A stretch of 64,000 nucleotides of DNA from an uncultured Mucispirillum sp. (GTDB taxonomy: Bacteria; Chrysiogenota; Deferribacteres; Deferribacterales; Mucispirillaceae): contig CALUZC010000008.1 of assembly GCA_944325215.1 (NCBI GenBank), positions 1-64,000 on the forward strand, written 5' to 3'. How positions within the stretch are numbered: the stretch's first letter is position 1; every line of letters begins with the position of its first letter. The position numbers and the translations under genes are program-made. The notes below the pieces were generated by a model. That model was not told where the DNA came from. It worked only from the letters and a program-made list of their open reading frames with translations, and ran no database searches. Positions 62,937 through 64,000 of the stretch are shown here, piece by piece.

Positions 62937-64000
62937 AACTACACCCCTTTTCAAGTATCTCATATATTTTTTTCATATTTATGTTTTCCTGCATAATGCA
63001 TGCAAGCTTTTCATATTCCTGCTCTTTTAAAAGCTTTATATCAGCCATATTATCACTATTTTCAAGACCTTTTTCCTGCCTTAATTTATCTACTATTGCT
63101 TTTGATACTTCACCGCTGTCAAATACACCGTGGATATATGTGCCAAGTATATTATTACAGGCAAGCCCGTCTTTTTTATTTACATTATTATTATCTATTA
63201 TTACAGATATATTTTCAAGTGTAGAATTAGTCTGCCCCATATGTATTTCATAGCCTTCAAATTTTGCTCCATTTAAAAAGGAAAAATAACCAGAGATATT
63301 ATTAAATGTGCCTTGAACTTGAGTTCGCACTTTTTCTTTTTCAAATATGGTTTCAGCATTTATTAGCCCAAGTCCAGTTTCTTTGCCGCCAGATTCTACT
63401 CCATGTGGGTCATAAATACTTTTACATAACATTTGATAACCACCACATACTCCAATTATACCTTTGCCGCTTTCAGAATGTTTTATTATTTTGCTTATAA
63501 GACCTGAACTTCTTAAATAACGCATATCTGAAATAGTATTTTTTGTGCCAGGGATAATAAGTAAATCTGGCTCGCCAAAATCTGATACGCCTTTTATATA
63601 ACGGATAGATACATCATCATAATGCTCAAATACACTAAAATCTGTAAAATTTGAAATTTGAGGAAGTCTGATAACTGCAATATCAATAGTTTTTTTGCTG
63701 TAATTATCAAATGATGAACTTAAGCTGTCTTCTTCATCTATTAAAAACCTTTCATAAGGCATAACACCTAAAACACTTATGCCTGTTAATTCTTCAATTT
63801 GATATAGCCCATGCTCAAGTATACTTTTATCCCCACGGAATTTATTTATTATAAAGCCTTTGAAATAATTTTTATAATCTGGAAGCAGTGCAGTAGTGCC
63901 ATAAAGGCTTGCAAATACGCCACCTCTGTCAATATCACCAACTAATAATACAGGAGCTGATGCCATTTCTGCCATACCCATATTTACAAAATCATTTTTA
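62923..64000 (-). CDS. cobQ: Cobyric acid synthase CobQ/CbiP (3' part; 5' end beyond the window)
   Basis: CobQ amidates four carboxyl side chains of adenosylcobyrinate a,c-diamide. About 358 codons are visible, and the frame runs through the window end. The N-terminal biotin-synthetase-like domain segment NMGMAEMASAPVLLVGDIDR is immediately at the edge, with DIDRGGVFASL following. The glutamine amidotransferase domain has catalytic Cys in IGVCGGYQMLC near residue 197 of the visible part and the His of GTYIHGVFDSG near residue 291. About 140 N-terminal residues should lie outside the window. It is the first visible gene of the cobalamin cluster. Confidence 0.95.
   Translation of the reverse strand, partial: KNDFVNMGMAEMASAPVLLVGDIDRGGVFASLYGTTALLPDYKNYFKGFIINKFRGDKSILEHGLYQIEELTGISVLGVMPYERFLIDEEDSLSSSFDNYSKKTIDIAVIRLPQISNFTDFSVFEHYDDVSIRYIKGVSDFGEPDLLIIPGTKNTISDMRYLRSSGLISKIIKHSESGKGIIGVCGGYQMLCKSIYDPHGVESGGKETGLGLINAETIFEKEKVRTQVQGTFNNISGYFSFLNGAKFEGYEIHMGQTNSTLENISVIIDNNNVNKKDGLACNNILGTYIHGVFDSGEVSKAIVDKLRQEKGLENSDNMADIKLLKEQEYEKLACIMQENINMKKIYEILEKGCSYGKR

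Overview
The window is A+T-rich bacterial chromosome. The gene content points to a motile, anaerobic or microaerophilic bacterium with an outer membrane: flgH (L-ring lipoprotein), two sigma-54-type flagellar promoters, a four-subunit 2-oxoacid:acceptor oxidoreductase, two-subunit class I fumarase, malate dehydrogenase and a cobalamin gene group. This mix resembles Deferribacterota such as Mucispirillum, but that placement is inference from gene content only. I see no tRNA, rRNA or CRISPR array.

Layout. (1) 1-4766: a small secreted protein, then a flagellar lipoprotein-flgF-flgG-flgA operon and a separately promoted flgH. (2) 4800-15260: central metabolism and housekeeping (acetyltransferase, AlkD-like protein, fumarase, mdh, a membrane gene broken by one in-frame TGA, a dicarboxylate symporter), then a four-gene operon of two metallophosphoesterase paralogues, an LtaS-like sulfatase-fold protein and ThpR, all joined by 4-bp ATGA overlaps. 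(3) 15270-22272: a pseudaminic acid and flagellin-glycosylation cluster (pseB, pseC, pseF, a sugar formyltransferase with a G9 tract, pseH, pseI, a Maf-type transferase) immediately downstream of a relA/spoT homologue and recJ. PseG is not present. (4) 26368-31324: a birA-bioY-bioB-bioD-bioA operon with a BirA operator overlapping its promoter. (5) 31366-36153: lipoproteins, a proline-rich repeat pair, and korDABC followed by an SdhE-like gene. (6) 36315-60063: a large surface-glycan locus holding a WbsX/RgpF-like protein, an AAA/DUF4143 ATPase flanked by a 221-bp direct duplication, glycosyltransferases, acetyltransferases, an MBOAT/SGNH O-acylation pair, an ABC-2 glycan exporter (permease plus ATPase), and an aminotransferase, AMP-ligase, ketoreductase and acyl-carrier-protein module. 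(7) 60064-61012: a degenerate IS30-like element and a gene fragment. (8) 61013-64000: cobalamin genes cobT, a 5'-truncated cbiC, cobO and the 3' part of cobQ, which runs off the window.

The main signal is three homopolymeric G/C tracts of exactly nine bases, each inside a glycan-modification gene: a formyltransferase, an FAD oxidoreductase and a methyltransferase. Slippage in each switches between a full-length and a truncated product. In the sequenced state one gene is OFF (formyltransferase) and two are in frame. Together with the pse/Maf cluster and the ABC-exported glycan, this suggests a phase-variable surface-glycosylation programme.
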